Part shown: piece after piece, positions 44,147 through 55,457 of the stretch | How the letters are laid out: each line of letters starts with the position of its first letter | How positions within the stretch are numbered: the first letter of the stretch is position 1 | Assembly (NCBI GenBank): GCA_031761425.1 | Contig: JARFXV010001176.1 | Span: 124,001-188,000 of the forward strand | Source: Cosmopolites sordidus | Lineage: Eukaryota; Arthropoda; Insecta; Coleoptera; Curculionidae | Reading direction: 5' to 3' | Length of the DNA: 64,000 nucleotides | Position numbers and translations under genes: made by a program | The notes under the pieces: generated by a model | Told to the model about the DNA's origin: nothing | Seen by the model: the letters and a program-made list of their open reading frames with translations, nothing else | Databases searched by the model: none

Positions 44147-44345
44147 GGTTTCCCAAAGATCCAAATAGAACACACCAGATTAATTTTATTAAAAAACCAG
44201 ACTTTATTCCAAACGGCAGAAGTTTTTTATGTTCCCATCATTTTGCTGAAAATTGTTTTGATCGAACGTTTAAAATAAAAGTGAAACTACTACCAAATGC
44301 TGTTCCAACAATTGAAGTGGACCGTTTAAAATATGTAATTTTTTT
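44147..44345 (+). pseudogene. THAP zinc-finger exon fragment
   Basis: FPKDPNRTHQINFIKKPDFI then PNGRSFLCSHHFAENCFDR and KIKVKLLPNAVPTIEVD. This is the second part of a THAP domain (FP.DP..R..W, F.PS..S.ICS.HF....F, L...AVPTI), a C2CH DNA-binding fold. The first CxxC part is not in line. A pyrimidine-rich tract ending TTTTTTCAAG at 44137-44146 would make this a downstream exon, with the split common in THAP genes. The tryptophan expected after the basic residues is replaced (THQINF). P-element-type transposases and host genes both use THAP; nothing here decides. Confidence 0.6.
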
Positions 44346-44399
44346 ATTTTATTATTTTGATAAACATCTTTCATAGCATATACTCTTGAAATTTAGCTT

Positions 44400-46195
44400 T
44401 TCTGGTTGTTGTGGAAAATGAGTTAATATCTCCCACTTTGGTTTATTTATTTGCTATTTAGACTACAATAATTATTAGTAGATGAAAAAATTCGAATTCA
44501 ATTGAACAACTAAATACAGGAAAAAAATAATTTTATTATTAATATACTATTATTATTATTAATATAATATATTTTTATTAATATACCTAATTTAAATATG
44601 AACATCAACTCAGTGCAAACTGCAACTTATTACCTAACCAATTTTTGGAAATGATATGAATTTATGACAGGAGATTCTTATTTCTTAAAAACTTTCTGTC
44701 GTATTGGCCACATAAAAGACACTACTCTTTTAAAAAATAGTTTTTTTTAATTAATTTAAATTTTTACATTTTCGCAGAATAGAAATCAACACCATCAACT
44801 GATTATATTACTCCTCTTCTAAAACTATTATAATTTAAATTTAAAATTGAGAATTAAATAGTAATCGATATTCTCTGCCGTATCTAGTAAGGCTTCATTA
44901 ATTTAATACTAACTATAATTATACAATAATTTATTGTTTTAAACAACTCTAAACTTTTAGCAGTTTCTTGTTTGTATTCATACTGCCCTACGCCATTGCT
45001 AAACCGGAAACAGTAGTCGGCCATATGTAGCTACCATTCTAATTCCACTTACAGAATCATATGTTCTTTCCTGTAGTTTTATATTCAATGGTTTACACGC
45101 ATCGTACATAGTCTCATATTGGATTGATTCAATATATTAATCCGGTTGAAGGAGGTCAAAACTCACTAATGAGCTCTAACATCACATGAAGAAGAAGAAG
45201 AAGAAGAAGAAGAATATCATTATTTGTTCTTGAATATAAAATAGAAGTTATCGGATTATCAGTTGTAGTGTTCATTGTGTCTCCAGTTCTGACACCCTTA
45301 TTGGTAAAACTCTTTATATTTCATGTTAATTGCCGCCGAGTCTCAGTAATTATTCCACTTCAAATAGTCTAGCCTATATATTTTATTAAAATGCTTTTCC
45401 GGCTAGAAAAGCGTCTGAAAATCATGAAATATGCCTCACCGTTGGAAAATAAATTCTCCTTAAAACTATCAAAGCCATATTTTTCCGAAATAATTTTCTA
45501 CTGCTTACAAAATGACTGTTGTTATTTCGCTCCGGAAAATATATCTGGCGCCTTTAAACTCCGCTAATTCGCAAATGAGCGAGGGTAGAGTGCTAGGGTG
45601 GAGGAGGACGACTTGACTGCCAAAAAGAGAATTATGCTCGACCGTACGTTAAAATGGCAGATTTTAATTTGTCGGAAATTCGAGATGGGTTTGTAATGGG
45701 CAAAAACGGTCAAAAAAGTCGCGGGGCCTCTTCTTTATTTTCGTGGACGGACATTAATAGGGCCCTCGGTCGCACTGTGCTCCGGTCATTATACATAATT
45801 CATTAGGGTTGCCACTAATTTGGTTCATGCACAGGCCCGAACTAGTCCAGATTTTTTCATCAGACATCATCCATTTTGTTCCTCGAATAACTAAAGGAAC
45901 ATGACTAAACATGGAACATAACTAAAGGACATGCTTGTTTATTTCATCAAAACAGTACACATGGTAGTCATGCTTTTCAAATAATATTCTTCAAATATCC
46001 GCCTCGGCTGTTTCTAGAGATGGTTTTTTTAGTAAAATTGTCAATAACAATTTGGCACAATTGTGGTTCAATTTCACCAATAACTAACGCATATAAACAA
46101 AACGCATGTTTTGATGTTTTGAACATTGAGGTTTTGAAACATTTTATTTTGATTTCATACATATTTATTATCACTTTCAATATACACCCTTTCTC
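44400..46195. other. unassigned, with (GAA)n at 45187-45213
   Basis: AT-rich to 45160, then a nine-unit GAA run. 45500-45830 is GC-richer (GAGCGAGGGTAGAGTGCTAG, CGACCGTACGTTAAAATGGC) and not repetitive, a candidate single-copy island. Confidence 0.4.
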
Positions 46196-46200
46196 TATCT

Positions 46201-47070
46201 CTACAATGCTCTAGGCGAACAATTCCATTGTTCTAAACAGTACTGGAAGTCTTGTTCTGTCAGCTCTTTCAGAACGCGTGCTGCTTTCTCTTTCACAGCT
46301 TCGATGGACTCAAATATTGTTCCTTTTAATGCAGATTTCACCTTAAGAAACAGATAGAAGTCGCACGGTGCAAGATCCGGCGAATAAGGCGGATAGTCTA
46401 ACACTGGGATGCTGTACTTGGCTAAAAATCTCTTGACAGACAATGTGGTATGAGCCGTCGCATTGTCTTGGTGGAGAACCCCCGACTTGTCCTTCAACAA
46501 TTCGGGTCATTTTTTCCTTATTCTTTCACGGAGTTCAGCAAGTACGTGAAGGTAGTAATTTTGATTAATAGTTTGACTTTCAGGAACCCAGTGAAGGTAC
46601 AGAATACCATGAATATCGAAACAGTCATTATTGCTTTGAATTTTAATTTACTCATTCGAACTTTTTTGGCTTTCGGTGATCATGAGTAAAAAACCACGAT
46701 TCGTCATATGTTATTATCCTTTCCAACAAGTTTGGGTCATATTCAATGGCATTCAAAGTATCAGTACAAACATTATTGCGAGCTTCTTGTTGTTTGAACG
46801 TGAGAATTGTAGGCACCATTTTGGCACACACTTTTTCACATTAAAATTGTTATGTAAAATTTGCCTTATTACTCGAAAAGGATATAAAAGCTCTTCTGCC
46901 ATCACTCGAGAATATTTTCTTTCCCAAATCCTACAATTTTGCTTGTTCGCATAACCTGTGAAGTAGAAATGAGCTTCAACGGAAAATATAATTTTATTGC
47001 AAAATGCTGCATTATTTCTTTTGTGGTGCGTTTATACAATTCTAACACGTTCTTCCGTCGAAAAACGAGC
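46201..47070 (-). pseudogene. chimeric transposase: GGHFEHL-type N-part joined to a mariner
   Basis: From 47070: MARFSTEERVRIV, a stop, then FSVEAHFYFTGYANKQNCRI then WERKYSRVMAEELLYPFRV, which is the first-Asp region of the other Tc1/mariner-superfamily lineage (FSDEAHFWLNGYVNKQNCRIW). The same open frame continues IRQILHNNFNVKKCVPKWCL, a mariner N-terminal piece. In further frames a full mariner core follows: IITYDESWFFTHD (first Asp), ILYLHWVPESQTINQNYYLH, GVLHQDNATAHTTLSVKRFL (second Asp), PPYSPDLAPCDFYLFLKVKS (third Asp) and EQDFQYCLEQW. All three mariner aspartates are intact in this copy, but frame breaks separate them. Confidence 0.75.
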
Positions 47071-47311
47071 CATAATAATTTGTCGTGTCTCTAGATTACA
47101 TATGCGAGATAAAATCAATTCTAGGTTAAATCGTCGAAAAACGGTGCTAAATTTAAATCCTGAAGTATCTATTGGGACACCCTTTACAATTAAAATATAC
47201 ATCTTAATACAGAAATGGAGCTTTTTGATGACAAAATATTCCATATCTGTTACCAATCAAGTAAATCTAACCACCACTATAATATAAAAGTATTCTTCGT
47301 AGTGCAATTAA

Positions 47312-47550
47312 TTGTTGGTAAATTCAAAATATCTCTCTACGAGAATATCACAATATGCTTCGTATTTTCCAAGAAGCTCTCCGAAATTCCGAAGGCAGAA
47401 GTCGGTCCTGAAGTCGAAAAACAAATTTTACATCTTGTTGAAAAGGATTCTAGCAGTAGCTCGAAGTGTTACGCGGCAAGTGGGTGTTTCCCATTGGATT
47501 GTACATTTTACAGTAAAAGAGCAATTACTCTACCCTTTGTAACTAATGTA
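47312..47550 (+). pseudogene. transposase HTH fragment (GGHFEHL-type family)
   Basis: The plus strand reads SPKFRRQKSVLKSKNKFYIL and, in frame with it, KRILAVARSVTRQVGVSHWI then VHFTVKEQLLYPL, the second half of the N-terminal DNA-binding region (family ..STRSVARQVGVSHRTVHRVLKEQLLYPFH). It is cut at 47550 by the MarA copy at 47551. Confidence 0.7.
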
Positions 47551-48496
47551 CCAGGGTAATTGAGAAGTTCGCCGAGTACCATCTATAGAGCATTAAAAGA
47601 ACTATATGATCTACTATATTTTAAAGTTTTATCTTTCATATGAACATATTGTGAAGTTTCAAGCCGATCTGTTAATTCATTTGTACAAAAACAGCAGCTT
47701 AAAGTAAACGTATCAGTGTTATTTTTTAAAATGGAAAATATTGAAAATTGTGCAGAGATTAAATTCTTTTAAAAAAAGGTTTAACGGCAATGGAAATTCA
47801 TAGTAAAATTATATAATGTATTATATTAGAGGAGTCTGCTCCTTCAAAAACAGTCGTTTGTAAGTGGACAGGTGAGTTTTAACGTAGTCGTACAAGCCTG
47901 GATGATAGTCCTCGTTCTGTACGTCCAATAAGTGCAACTACCGAACAAATAATTAATTCTATACATGATATGGTTATGGATGACAAACAATTGACTTTGA
48001 GTGAAATTGCTAAGGCCATGGACATCTCAACTGAAATGTTGTTTCATATTTTGAAAAGGAATTGGGCTTGAAAAAGTTACGTGCAAGATAGATGCCGCAT
48101 TTGTGAAATTCTGATCAAAAACGACTTCGAGTAAAACTTTCTAACCAACATTTATTTCTTTTTGGAAAGAATAAAAGATATTTTAAACATCGTTTTGTAA
48201 CTATGAATGAGAATTTGGTTTACCACTATGATCCTGAACTGCGATAATAAATTGCAGCATCTCCGAAGCAGCAGCTAAAGTGTTTTTCATCAAATGAAAA
48301 GTTATAGCAGCCGTAGATGAGTATTTTGAAGGACTTCCAGAAAATCACTTCAGAGATTAAATGAATTGGAGAACCCCTGGAAAAATGCAAATGCATTGAG
48401 CTTAAGGGATAATATAGGGAAGAATAGAGAAAGTTATTTTTTCAACTATAAACTTGTTTTATCATTTCCACTCCGCGAACTTTTCAATTAGCTTAG
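47551..48496 (+). mobile_element. MarA copy, internally deleted, TA-flanked
   Basis: Left CCAGGGTAATTGAGAAGTTC and right (reverse-complemented) CTAAGCTAATTGAAAAGTTC, inner GCCGAGT / GCGGAGT. TA at 47549-47550 and 48497-48498. Length 946 bp. It sits within the HTH fragment to its left. Confidence 0.85.
47730..48410 (+). pseudogene. MarA transposase, middle deleted
   Basis: Order: MENIENCAEIKFF, KKGLTAMEIHS, SAPSKTVVCKWTGEF (HTH), SLDDSPRSVRPISATTEQII, NSIHDMVMDDKQLTLSEIAK then AMDIST, MLFHILKRNWA, NSDQKRLRVKLSNQHLF (in shifted frame), KHRFVTMNENLVYHYDPELR where the family has MDETW. So the first Asp is Asn. Then a jump to AAVDEYFEGLPENHFRD. The second and third catalytic residues are deleted. 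Confidence 0.8.
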
Positions 48497-48658
48497 TACA
48501 ATGAGAACAGGTACTCTTACTCTCTCATTTTTCACAGTGACAAAAACATTGTAAATGGTTTATTAGCCAGAATCAAAAGAATCCAAATTTTTCTTCAATA
48601 TTTTATCAGTCGACGAAGCTTCTTTCATCAGGAATGTCGTAGTGAGCACTTTAAACAG

Positions 48659-49001
48659 TTAATTTAACAGTTTTTTTGTAACAAAACAAACCAAATTTGT
48701 ATTGAATAAATGGCTATAAAAATATAACAGTTTATTTTCAAATAATACCTTAAGACGCCATTGCAACAAAAATTGAATTATTTTGATCGAAACAACAAAT
48801 GGCTGCGTTCCCAAATTAACAAATTAAGAATTAATTTAACAGTTTTTTTTGTAACAAAACAAACCAAATTTGTATTGAAACGAGTGGAATAAATGGCTAT
48901 AAAAATATAACAGTTTATTTTCAAATAATACCTTAAGACGCCATTGCAACAAAAATTGAATTATTTTGATCGAAACAACAAATGGCTGCGTTCCCAAATT
49001 A
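48659..49001 (+). repeat. near-identical tandem duplication, ~172-bp unit
   Basis: TTAATTTAACAGTTTTTTTG begins both copies (48659 and 48831) and GGCTGCGTTCCCAAATTAA ends both (48819 and 49001). Differences: one T in the first run and nine extra bases (ACGAGTGGA-like) in copy 2. Very recent by its identity. Confidence 0.93.
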
Positions 49002-49057
49002 AGAAAATTTCTGACTTTTTCTGAAAAGTTCTGACCTGTATTCCAACGAAATTATTG

Positions 49058-49160
49058 CATTTGTATACATGTTTTAAGAAAACATGTTCAAAAAAATGTA
49101 AAGAATCGTCGGTTAAATTTACGAAAGTACCCTCTCTTACACCCTATATATATATTAGAC
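49058..49160 (+). repeat. dispersed repeat, partner of 2265-2345
   Basis: TACATGTTTTAAGAAAACAT, then TGTAAAGAATCGTCGGTTAA, and CTCTTACACCCTATATATA. The final part may be an element end. Confidence 0.5.
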
Positions 49161-49589
49161 TAAACAGGGTAATAAATATCAATTTATTAAAATTAGTTAC
49201 ATAATTAATAAAAAATTTTAATAAAATTTAGGGTTACGATCCTGGATTTGCGTATATGCAAATGTAAAAGGTTGGCACGACGGCCCCGCACATTTTCTAA
49301 ATTAATTTCGGTCGTTTGCGAGAGATGTCTCCCCTAAAAAAATAAAATTTATAAACGCGACTGCATTCCCGTCCGACCCGTTCAAGGAACTATTTTGCTC
49401 GTTACAGCCGTTTTTTTCATCAGAATTAATGGCTCGCTGGTGTTTCGTACAGTGCAGTTTTTTTGGTCCATGGGTTAAGGGGTTATACTGAGTGATAATT
49501 TGAGTGGTAAAACTTTTTTTTGAGAACATTTACGACAAATCTATAATTGATTGAACAAACGTTTAATAAGGCAGTGTGGACAGCAGTAC

Positions 49590-50065
49590 GTACAGAATCA
49601 ACGTCAATTCTTACCAATGCTGAACCAGGCTCAATATCCAAAACTCATGGGGAATCACCATTATTATGGAACTGCAATTCTACTGGTTGATTAGGGGTTT
49701 CGTTATCTAAATAGTATGAGAGCCATTTCCAGCTAGTGATTGCGGGGGCGGCATTTCTGTTAATACAGAACGCGTAAATGCCTCATCAGGTAAAACGTCT
49801 GGATTTAATGGATATAAGCCTGTAGCACTAAATCCGTAGACTATGTTTTCATCAGTTAAACATTTTCACCAAACTTGAAGATTGCATTAAAACTAGTTTT
49901 CGTCCAGCGTCTGTCAGTCAGTCTTTTGGTATATGTATGTTATAACTGTCCACTCGGCTAACCGTTCTACTGCAGCCATAGCTGTTTTCATTTAAGTTCA
50001 TTTAAGTTTTCTTCGGACCACCTAGCACGCTTTGGAGGCATTTTAATCGAATCTGCGAGTAAAAC
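49590..50065 (-). pseudogene. Tigger/pogo transposase, N- and C-terminal parts only
   Basis: The minus strand from 50043 gives MPPKRARWSEENLNELK then, after a stop, MKTAMAAVERLAEWTVI, the psq-type N-terminal HTH start (MPPKR.RW.EE.L..A..AV). It then jumps to the C-terminal block IVYGFSATGLYPLNPDVLPD followed by EAFTRSVLTEMPPPQSL. The whole DDE domain is deleted. The ending differs from that of the 29.9-kb Tigger (GFKISGTWPIDRNIL), so this is another family. Confidence 0.72.
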
Positions 50066-50069
50066 AGAA

Positions 50070-50575
50070 AAGGTTCAAACAAACTAGAATACTTCGTGTC
50101 GTGTTCTTGGCTAAGGGGGATAATAAGGCTCATGGACTACTCTGGTGGGCCTTCTTAACTCTATAACACGATCTATCTAGATCTCTATTCTAGATGAAGA
50201 TAAACACCGAAATAACTGAAAGTAACTACATGACTTAAAGTTTAAACTAAACAAATTACTGCATATGAAATCCGTAATTTACAACACAATTTGCTATTTT
50301 TTGTCGGCAAAAATTATAAATCCCCACCGTCGCATTCCTCTCGGCGATGTTCCTTACTGACAATATGACTGCGCGAGCAGTCCCCCACTCCCGCGGGGGC
50401 GTTCCTGTTGGCTTAATGCATGTGTGCGTAAAATACGAAGTTGCTGCGAATCATTTTTATACGAATTTTCAAATGTGGGCCTTATTATACTACGGGTTTT
50501 ATTTGCCACAGGCATTTATATAATTTGCAACACATATATTCACCAAGACAGTAAGTGTTCCAACAATTTTTTACT
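50070..50575. other. unassigned
   Basis: Includes a GC-richer strip (50320-50420, CCCCCACTCCCGCGGGGGCG). No repeat or gene recognised. Confidence 0.4.
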
Positions 50576-50577
50576 CA

Positions 50578-50705
<128 letters not shown>

Positions 50706-50819
50706 TCTGTTTTGTACTATACGAAAATCCATCAAATCATTGCTCATCAACTATGCTATCGCGATAATATTACGTCGAAGTCGTCGCCCTTGTCGGCTAT
50801 CCCTAATCTAAATTAAGAA

Positions 50820-51150
50820 ATCTTATCGGGCGGAGTGCAGGTTCCTTAATGAAGCAGGTGCGTATCTCTCCAGTTCATCGGACGCCGTAGCCGGATATTC
50901 GCGACGAAGGCTCTGAGGGGAGCGGCCCCCTAGGTCTCAGCGAAGGGCCCCTAGGGCAATTTATTGTTCAGACGGGGCACAATGGGCCTCGGCGCGGCTG
51001 TTCCTTTAAGTTTCACACCTTAGTTTTGAATAGTTTGGCGTGAACTCTCTGTACGGTATGAAAGGGAGGCGCTTTATGAATGCGCGAACATTGTTTCGTG
51101 GTACGTGTTGTTGTGATATTTTTCAATGAATGCATGTGACAAGAACTCGC
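50820..51150. other. unassigned GC-rich island
   Basis: GGAGCGGCCCCCTAGGTCTC and GCCTCGGCGCGGCTGTTCC stand out against the AT-rich window. A near-palindrome AGGGGCCCTTCGCTGAGACC / CCCCCTAGGTCTCAGCGAAG occurs at 50925-50955 in overlapping form. No coding signature; candidate single-copy regulatory DNA. Confidence 0.35.
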
Positions 51151-51151
51151 A

Positions 51152-51214
<63 letters not shown>
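51152..51214. repeat. (TA)n microsatellite
   Basis: About 30 TA units, 80 bp left of the MarA copy. Confidence 0.97.
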
Positions 51215-51216
<2 letters not shown>

Positions 51217-51293
51217 ACGATATAGCGTTGCCATTGTTAAGAAAATTAAAGTAACATTTCAATGTGCTTTCATTTTTTTTTAAATTTTTAATA

Positions 51294-52485
51294 CTAGGTT
51301 AATTAAAAGTTCGCAAGGCGGAAATGATAAAACAAGTCTATAGTTGAAAAAATTACTTTATTCATCCTTAATTAAGGGAGCATATACCCCTTAAGTTCAA
51401 TATTTTTTTCCAGCGGTTCTCTAATTCATTTATTCCATCCCTGAAGTGATTTTCTGGAAGTACTTCAAAATTCTCATCTACGACTGCTATAACTTCTTCA
51501 CGTGAAACACGTTTGCCAAGTAGGAATTTTTTGAGGTTTGGGAACAGATGAAAGTCAGAGAGTGCCAGATTTGGTGAATATGGTGGATGCTCTAACAATT
51601 CGTAGTGTAACTCCTTTAATTTGGCCATTGCAAGGACACTCATGTGAGCCGGTGCATTGTTTTGAAGAAAACTTTTTTTTTGATCCAAAAGATTTGACTA
51701 ATACTGTCTTGTTATTGTTTTACCGGTTTGAAGGTAATCAATTAAAAAAATGCCTTTTGCATCCCAGAAAATTGTCTGAACAACCCGGCTCAGTCCACGC
51801 TGTAGTTTATTGTCGCAGTTCAGGATCTTAGTGGTAAACCCAAGTCTCATCCATAGTAACAAAACGACGTTTAAAATCTATTTTATTCTATCGAAAATGA
51901 TCCAAATGTTGGTTAGAAAGTTTTATTCGAAGTAGCTTTTGATCAGAATTTAACAAATGTGGTATCTAACAAACCCGGTACACCTTGCACATAGCTTTCT
52001 CAAGCTCAGTTCCTTTTTTAAAATATGAAACACCCATTCAGTTCAGATGTCCATGGCCTTAGCAATTTCGCTCTATATCAATTTTCTGTCATCCCCAATC
52101 ATTTCCTGTATATAATTAATTATTTGTTCAGCAGTTGCACTCGTCCAGAACGAGAATCATCATCGAGGATTGTATGATCACGTTGAAACTCACCTGCCCA
52201 CTTACAAACCATTGTTTTTGAAGGAGCAAACTCCCCTAATACATTTACCATTTCACTATAAATTTCCATAGCCTTTAAACATTTTTTTACAAAAAATTTA
52301 ATAACTGCACTATTTTCAATATTTTCGATTTTAAAAAATATTACTGGTATGATTATTTTGAGCTGCTGTTTTTGTACGAATGAATTGACAGATCGACTTG
52401 AAACTTCACATATGTTCATAGTAGATTCTATAGTTCTTTTACAGCTCTATAGGTGTCGCTCTGCAAAACTTTTCAATTAGCCTAG
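51294..52485 (-). mobile_element. MarA mariner, near full length, TA-flanked
   Basis: Left CTAGGTTAATTAAAAGTTCG and right (reverse-complemented) CTAGGCTAATTGAAAAGTTT. TA at 51292-51293 and 52486-52487. At 1192 bp it is the best reference copy of MarA here and was used to interpret the copies at 2923 and 47551. Confidence 0.9.
51368..52419 (-). pseudogene. MarA transposase, frameshifted, catalytic Asp lost
   Basis: N-part 52120-52419 is open: a leader, then ENSAVIKFFVKKCLKAMEIY and VNVLGEFAPSKTMVCKWAGE (HTH), DDDSRSGRV (linker). Decayed middle: MDETWVYH-like residue near 51850 (ATGGATGAGACTTGGGTTTA read on minus keeps DETW), PGSSDNFLGCKRHFF. C-part 51368-51688: FLQNNAPAHMSVLAMAKLKE has Asn where HDNAPAH has the second Asp, and EHPPYSPNLALSDFHLFPNL has SPN for SPD but keeps the following Asp of ALSDFHLF. 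Then NHFRDGINELENRWKKI ends it. It is a mariner of the usual length, broken by shifts near 51700-52100. Confidence 0.85.
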
Positions 52486-52489
52486 TAAT

Positions 52490-53095
52490 TGTTATTCAAT
52501 ACTACTAAACATGTACTGTTTATTCTATGAAACGTAAATGGCAAATATTTTAAATTATGTGCAAATTTCGAGACATCCTCTATAAATATCACCTAATTTC
52601 ATTCAGCGTCGACAAAGCAAAATAGCGACATTTCAGTATCAATCAAACAACTTTAATCAGTCGGTTCGTCGACTTGCTCTCCCTCGCTCAATTATTTCAC
52701 GATCAATTTCCGCGGAGTTTTCCCGAAATAACGAAAATGTTCTCTGTTTCCCGCCCCTGAAAAGGGAACGAACGAAGTCGGCAAAGATTGAAAACTTTCG
52801 ATACTTTAAACCCGACTATCAAGTTTAAATTGGTAAATTCTATACCTTTCAGATGCCGGGCGAAGTTTATCGCTAAATCCCTCGGTTTGTTTATAGATTT
52901 TTCTTTCGATCGTGTTTTTTTTTCGTCCTCTGTTCCGAAATAGAAAAACTTAGATATCGTATTTGGAACTTTCCTCGAGGCAATTGTAGTCAAAATGGTT
53001 TCTGTTTGATGACTCATGGCGGTTTAGGAAATATTTTAAGTGAAAAGTTTCATTTATTTTGCTTTAGTGGGAGTGTTTCTTATGTCAGTTGAAAA
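52490..53095. other. unassigned
   Basis: Includes a GC-moderate part (52620-52990). A 104-codon minus-strand frame (52703-53017) has no known motif and may be chance. Confidence 0.4.
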
Positions 53096-53099
53096 ATAG

Positions 53100-54227
53100 G
53101 ACGTAGCTAGTACTATTATACAGTAAAATTTTTCATGAGGAATGCGGTAAGATGTCATATATTTTTTTCCATTACTTTGGACAACATACTGTTTGAACAA
53201 CTTCAGTGCGATCCTTAAAATGCGCAACCTATGTCATTTGAATTAATGTATTTTTCATGGCGAATGCAGTATCGTTTCAATACTTTTTCTATTTCGACTT
53301 GTTTGGTTTCTGGATTTTTTATCAATGTGCTAGTTTCACGATATTTACAATGGGCAATTCATATCAATGAAAAACTGCAGCTTCGTTTAATCATTATTAT
53401 GTCATCTAAATTAAAGTGTTGTTCATGTTGAATGCAGTAAGGTATGAAAACTTATAATGTCTTGATTATTTTGGCCTGTAGAATTTTTTTATCAATTTAT
53501 GGTGGTAGTTTCGCGATATTTAAAATGCACAACCCATATCAGGGAAAAACTGCAGCTTCGTTAATCATTATTATACATTTAAATTAGAGTATTCGTTATG
53601 CTGAATGCAGTAGCGTATCAAAAATTATTCTAACTCGTCTAGTTTGGTTTGTGGAATTTTTATAATCAGTTTATTGTGGTAGTTATTTAAAATGCGCAAC
53701 TCATATCAGGAAAAAATTACAGTTTCGTTAATCATTATTATACATCTAATTTAAAGTGTTGTTTATGTTGAATGCGGTAACGTATCAAAACTTATTCTAT
53801 CTCGTCTAGTTTGACTTGTGGAATTTTTTTAATTAATTTATTGTGGTAGTTTCGCGATATTTAAAATGCGCAATTCATATCAGGGGAAAAGTACAGCTTT
53901 GTACATCATTATTATACATCTAAATTAAAGTGCTGTTCATGTTGAATGCGGTAACGCATCAAAACTTATTCTATCTCGAATAGTTTGGTTTGTAGATTTT
54001 TGTTATCAATTTATTGTGGTAGTTTCGCGATGTTCAAACTGCTCAATTCATATCAGGGAGAAAGTACAGCTTCGTTATTCATTATTATACATCGAAATTA
54101 AAGTGTTGTTCATGCTGAATGCGGTAACGTATTAAAACTTATTCTATCTCGAATAGTTTGGCTTGTAGAATTTTTTTTTATCAATTTAATATGGTATAAG
54201 TAATGTCTGAATGATTGTGGCGTGTTC
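53100..54227 (+). repeat. satellite-like tandem array, ~172-bp unit
   Basis: TTCATGNTGAATGCGGTAAC-type blocks recur at about 53137, 53256, 53427, 53598, 53767, 53940 and 54114; after the first, spacing is 169-174 bp. Each unit also carries TTTGGTTTGTGGAATTTTT, TGGTAGTTTCGCGATATTTA, AAATGCGCAA.TCATATCAGG, GCAGCTTCGTTAATCATTAT and ACATCTAAATTAAAGTG. Units differ by roughly 10-20 per cent by eye. The array continues at 55906 and, as a stub, at 58046. Confidence 0.9.
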
Positions 54228-54430
54228 ATATATTTTTTCTCCTTTATCTGGGTTTTTCGCCACTGTCTAAAACTCAAAAAATATCAAAAATACCTGTTCT
54301 TATTTAAAGAAAGAATCACTGGGTAAAAACAAAAAATCAAACGGAGACAAATTTCTCAGTGATTCTTTTTTTGTAATAAATTTGCCTAACGAACAAAATT
54401 TTAAACATATAAAAATGTTATAAAAAATTT

Positions 54431-54487
54431 ACAAACTTTTAACGTTAAAGTTTCGGAGGGTAATCTCCCCCCGTTTTCAAAACTGAA
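54431..54487 (-). ncRNA. hammerhead-like motif in Penelope 3' region, left copy (degenerate)
   Basis: On minus: TTGAAAACGGGGGGAGATTA then CCCTCCGAAAC and TTTAACGTTAAAAG. Stem II (GGGAG..CCCTCC) and GAAAC are present. The core CTGANGA is TTGAAAA (two transitions), and the triplet region is changed relative to the right copy. Self-cleavage unlikely. Confidence 0.4.
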
Positions 54488-54765
54488 CTAAAAAATAAAT
54501 TATATTAATTTGTAATATATAAAGTAACGAGTGAAAGTAAATATATTTTTTTTTTGTATGTCAACGATAGTTACATCGACAACAATGGATTTTCATGACA
54601 GTGACATACTATCAAAAAATATATATAGGTAATGTTTAATGTGTGATTGTTTATTGTAATGATTGTGTATTCAAATATTTAAATGTTTTTAATTGTATTA
54701 TTTAGAATCGGGAACCATATTGAATTTAAATCTACCGAAGGCATAGCAATACAGTTATTTTTATT

Positions 54766-55005
54766 TCAATTAATTATAGCGGTTTCTTTTAATCTTCTGT
54801 ATTTTGTTACCGATTCTTTTAATACCGTTTTGGAATTATTCCAATTGATTTTATGACCCGATTCCCATGCATGTTGACAAATTCTAAATTTATTAAAATC
54901 ACCCTTTCTAAGAAGGTTTTTTTTCTCTTTTAATCTAACATCTAACGGTGTAGATGTCTCATCTATATAGAATTTGCCACATTCGCAGGGAATTTTATAA
55001 ACCAC
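54766..55005 (-). pseudogene. Penelope-like GIY-YIG endonuclease domain, left copy
   Basis: VYKIPCECGKFYIDETSTPL and DVRLKEKKNLLRKGDFNKF, then RICQHAWESGHKINWNNSKT and YRRLKETAIIN, where a stop ends it earlier than in the right copy. This is the C-terminal endonuclease of Penelope-like retroelements: GIY corresponds to VYK, YIG to YID, with the Arg (VRLKE) and catalytic Glu (LKET) kept. The first VYK codon is preceded by GTG, not ATG; in a complete element the RT lies upstream in the same frame. Confidence 0.85.
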
Positions 55006-55084
55006 ATTTTTGGTATTTGGTTGTATAAGAACAACATTTAAAACACAAGAACGACATTTAAAACAAAAATACTCTTAGATCTCT

Positions 55085-55457
55085 ATTAACAAAGACTAAA
55101 CCAAACAATATACAACAAAATACCAAAAATGTGGTTTATAAAATTCCCTGCGAATGTGGCAAATTCTATATAGATGAGGCATCTAGACCGTCAGATGTTA
55201 GATTAAAAGAGCATAAAAACCTTCTTAGAAAGGGCGATTTTAATAAATCTAGAATTTGTCAACACGCATGGGAATCGGGTCATAAAATCAATTGGAATAA
55301 TTCCAAAAAGGTATTAAGAGAATCGGTAACAAAATACAGAAGATTAAAAGAAACCGCTATAATTAATTTAAATAAAAATAACTGTATTGCTATGCCTTCG
55401 GTAGATTTAAATTCAATAGGGTTCCCGATTCTAAAGAATACAATTAAAAACATTTAA
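55085..55457 (+). pseudogene. Penelope-like GIY-YIG endonuclease domain, right copy
   Basis: The frame is open from TLRSLLTKTKPNNIQQNTKN at 55074-55130 (RT-EN linker) into VYKIPCECGKFYIDEASRPS, DVRLKEHKNLLRKGDFNKSR, ICQHAWESGHKINWNN, YRRLKETAIINLNKNNCIAM then PSVDLNSIGFPILKNTIKNI to the natural stop at 55457. All of the domain is present except the YIG glycine (YID). The domain nicks target DNA for reverse transcription in Penelope-like elements. Upstream truncation removes the RT. The paired copy at 54766-55005 differs at a dozen residues or so, meaning separate or old copies. Confidence 0.87.

Noticed and set aside
45187..45213. (GAA)n as the tail of another R1-like LINE on the minus strand
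   Set aside because: No LINE 3' sequence similar to 7000-7297 is found beside it.
53100..54227. CRISPR-like array
   Set aside because: Units are ~172 bp and diverged throughout, with no short identical repeat and variable spacer; the DNA is eukaryotic.
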